This document shows positions 43,033 to 43,151 of a DNA stretch of 43,151 bases, piece after piece (positions within the stretch are counted from its first letter, which is position 1; each line of letters starts with the position of its first letter). The DNA comes from a virus. The stretch covers positions 1-43,151 of IMG/VR virus record IMGVR_UViG_3300046683_000129. One strand, 5' to 3'. Below the pieces are notes generated by a model. The model was not told where the DNA came from. It made no database searches and saw only the letters and a program-made list of their open reading frames with translations. The translations under genes and the position numbers were made by a program.

Positions 43033-43151
43033 ACACCCAAAGTTCGCCCGCCCGCCGTACCTTTGCTATTGGGTCGCGGGAAATCTCGCAGATTTAAACG
43101 GCCTGGTCTCGGGAAATCTGAGTTGTGCAAATGCGCTCGAAGGGATGTAAG
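43026..43151. repeat. Right copy of 126-bp terminal direct repeat
   Basis: Identical to bases 12-137. It closes the contig on itself, so the leftward genes at 583-1679 and those at 36608-42735 point the same way around a circle, separated only by this end region. The internal iterons lie at 43077-43086 and 43110-43119, and the inverted repeat at 43081-43095. Confidence 0.95.

Noticed and set aside
42930-43130. Leftward 66-codon frame across the terminal repeat
   Set aside because: The product merely translates the two CGGGAAATCT iterons and poly-G tract; no ribosome site and it crosses a tract likely to contain errors.

Overview
The window looks like the complete genome of a short-tailed (podovirus-like), probably strictly lytic bacteriophage of an actinobacterial host. 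The first and last 126 bases are identical (12-137 and 43026-43151), so the contig is either circular or terminally redundant. Supports for an actinobacterial host are an intact WhiB-family gene (a family restricted to Actinobacteria and their phages), high GC with strongly GC-biased third codon positions, many GTG/TTG starts, and a secreted protein with a Thr/Pro/Val-rich linker of the kind common in actinobacterial surface proteins. No integrase, excisionase partner, immunity repressor, DNA polymerase, tRNA or CRISPR was seen.

Layout. (1) 1-582: terminal repeat with short iterons, one possible small membrane peptide (148-270) and several hairpins. (2) 583-1679: five small leftward genes with overlapping ends. 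(3) 1694-24281: rightward virion block: large terminase, portal, scaffold, major capsid protein with its own promoter and leader, a tandem pair of decoration-like paralogues, head-tail adaptor, nozzle-like protein, three internal/ejection-type proteins (the largest 996 aa), a secreted Thr/Pro-rich protein, then fibre-type genes including an unusual tandem-repeat protein ending in a BppU-like domain. (4) 24278-26243: lysis genes (GH25 lysozyme, holin-like protein) and an HTH gene that could be the missing small terminase. (5) 26281-36670: rightward DNA-metabolism and host-takeover genes: YqaJ-type exonuclease, annealing protein, WhiB, PD-(D/E)XK resolvase, replisome-organiser-like protein, DnaB/RecA-type ATPase, metallophosphoesterase, HAD nucleotidase, dATP/dGTP pyrophosphohydrolase-like protein, and many tiny zinc-ribbon proteins. 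(6) 42735-36608: leftward arm of about 15 small, mostly acidic, unrecognised genes.

Regulation. In the virion block an 11-bp motif with a perfect TATAAT box occurs just before the major capsid gene and before the 155-aa gene at 20369, suggesting that both are expressed at high level. The leftward arm is different: its genes or small gene groups are separated by related intergenic modules, each with a strong hairpin, a recurrent CTAGGCG / ACTGTGC block, inverted-repeat operators and, in several, a TTGACA box. One module has a perfect TGTGA-N6-TCACA palindrome (CRP/GlxR consensus) abutting the TTGACA box. The modules begin inside the stop codon of the upstream gene, giving an arm built of near-interchangeable cassettes. 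This is the most unusual organisational feature of the window.

Gene functions named here come from reading motifs in translations by eye. No database search was run, and function is left open where no family was recognised.
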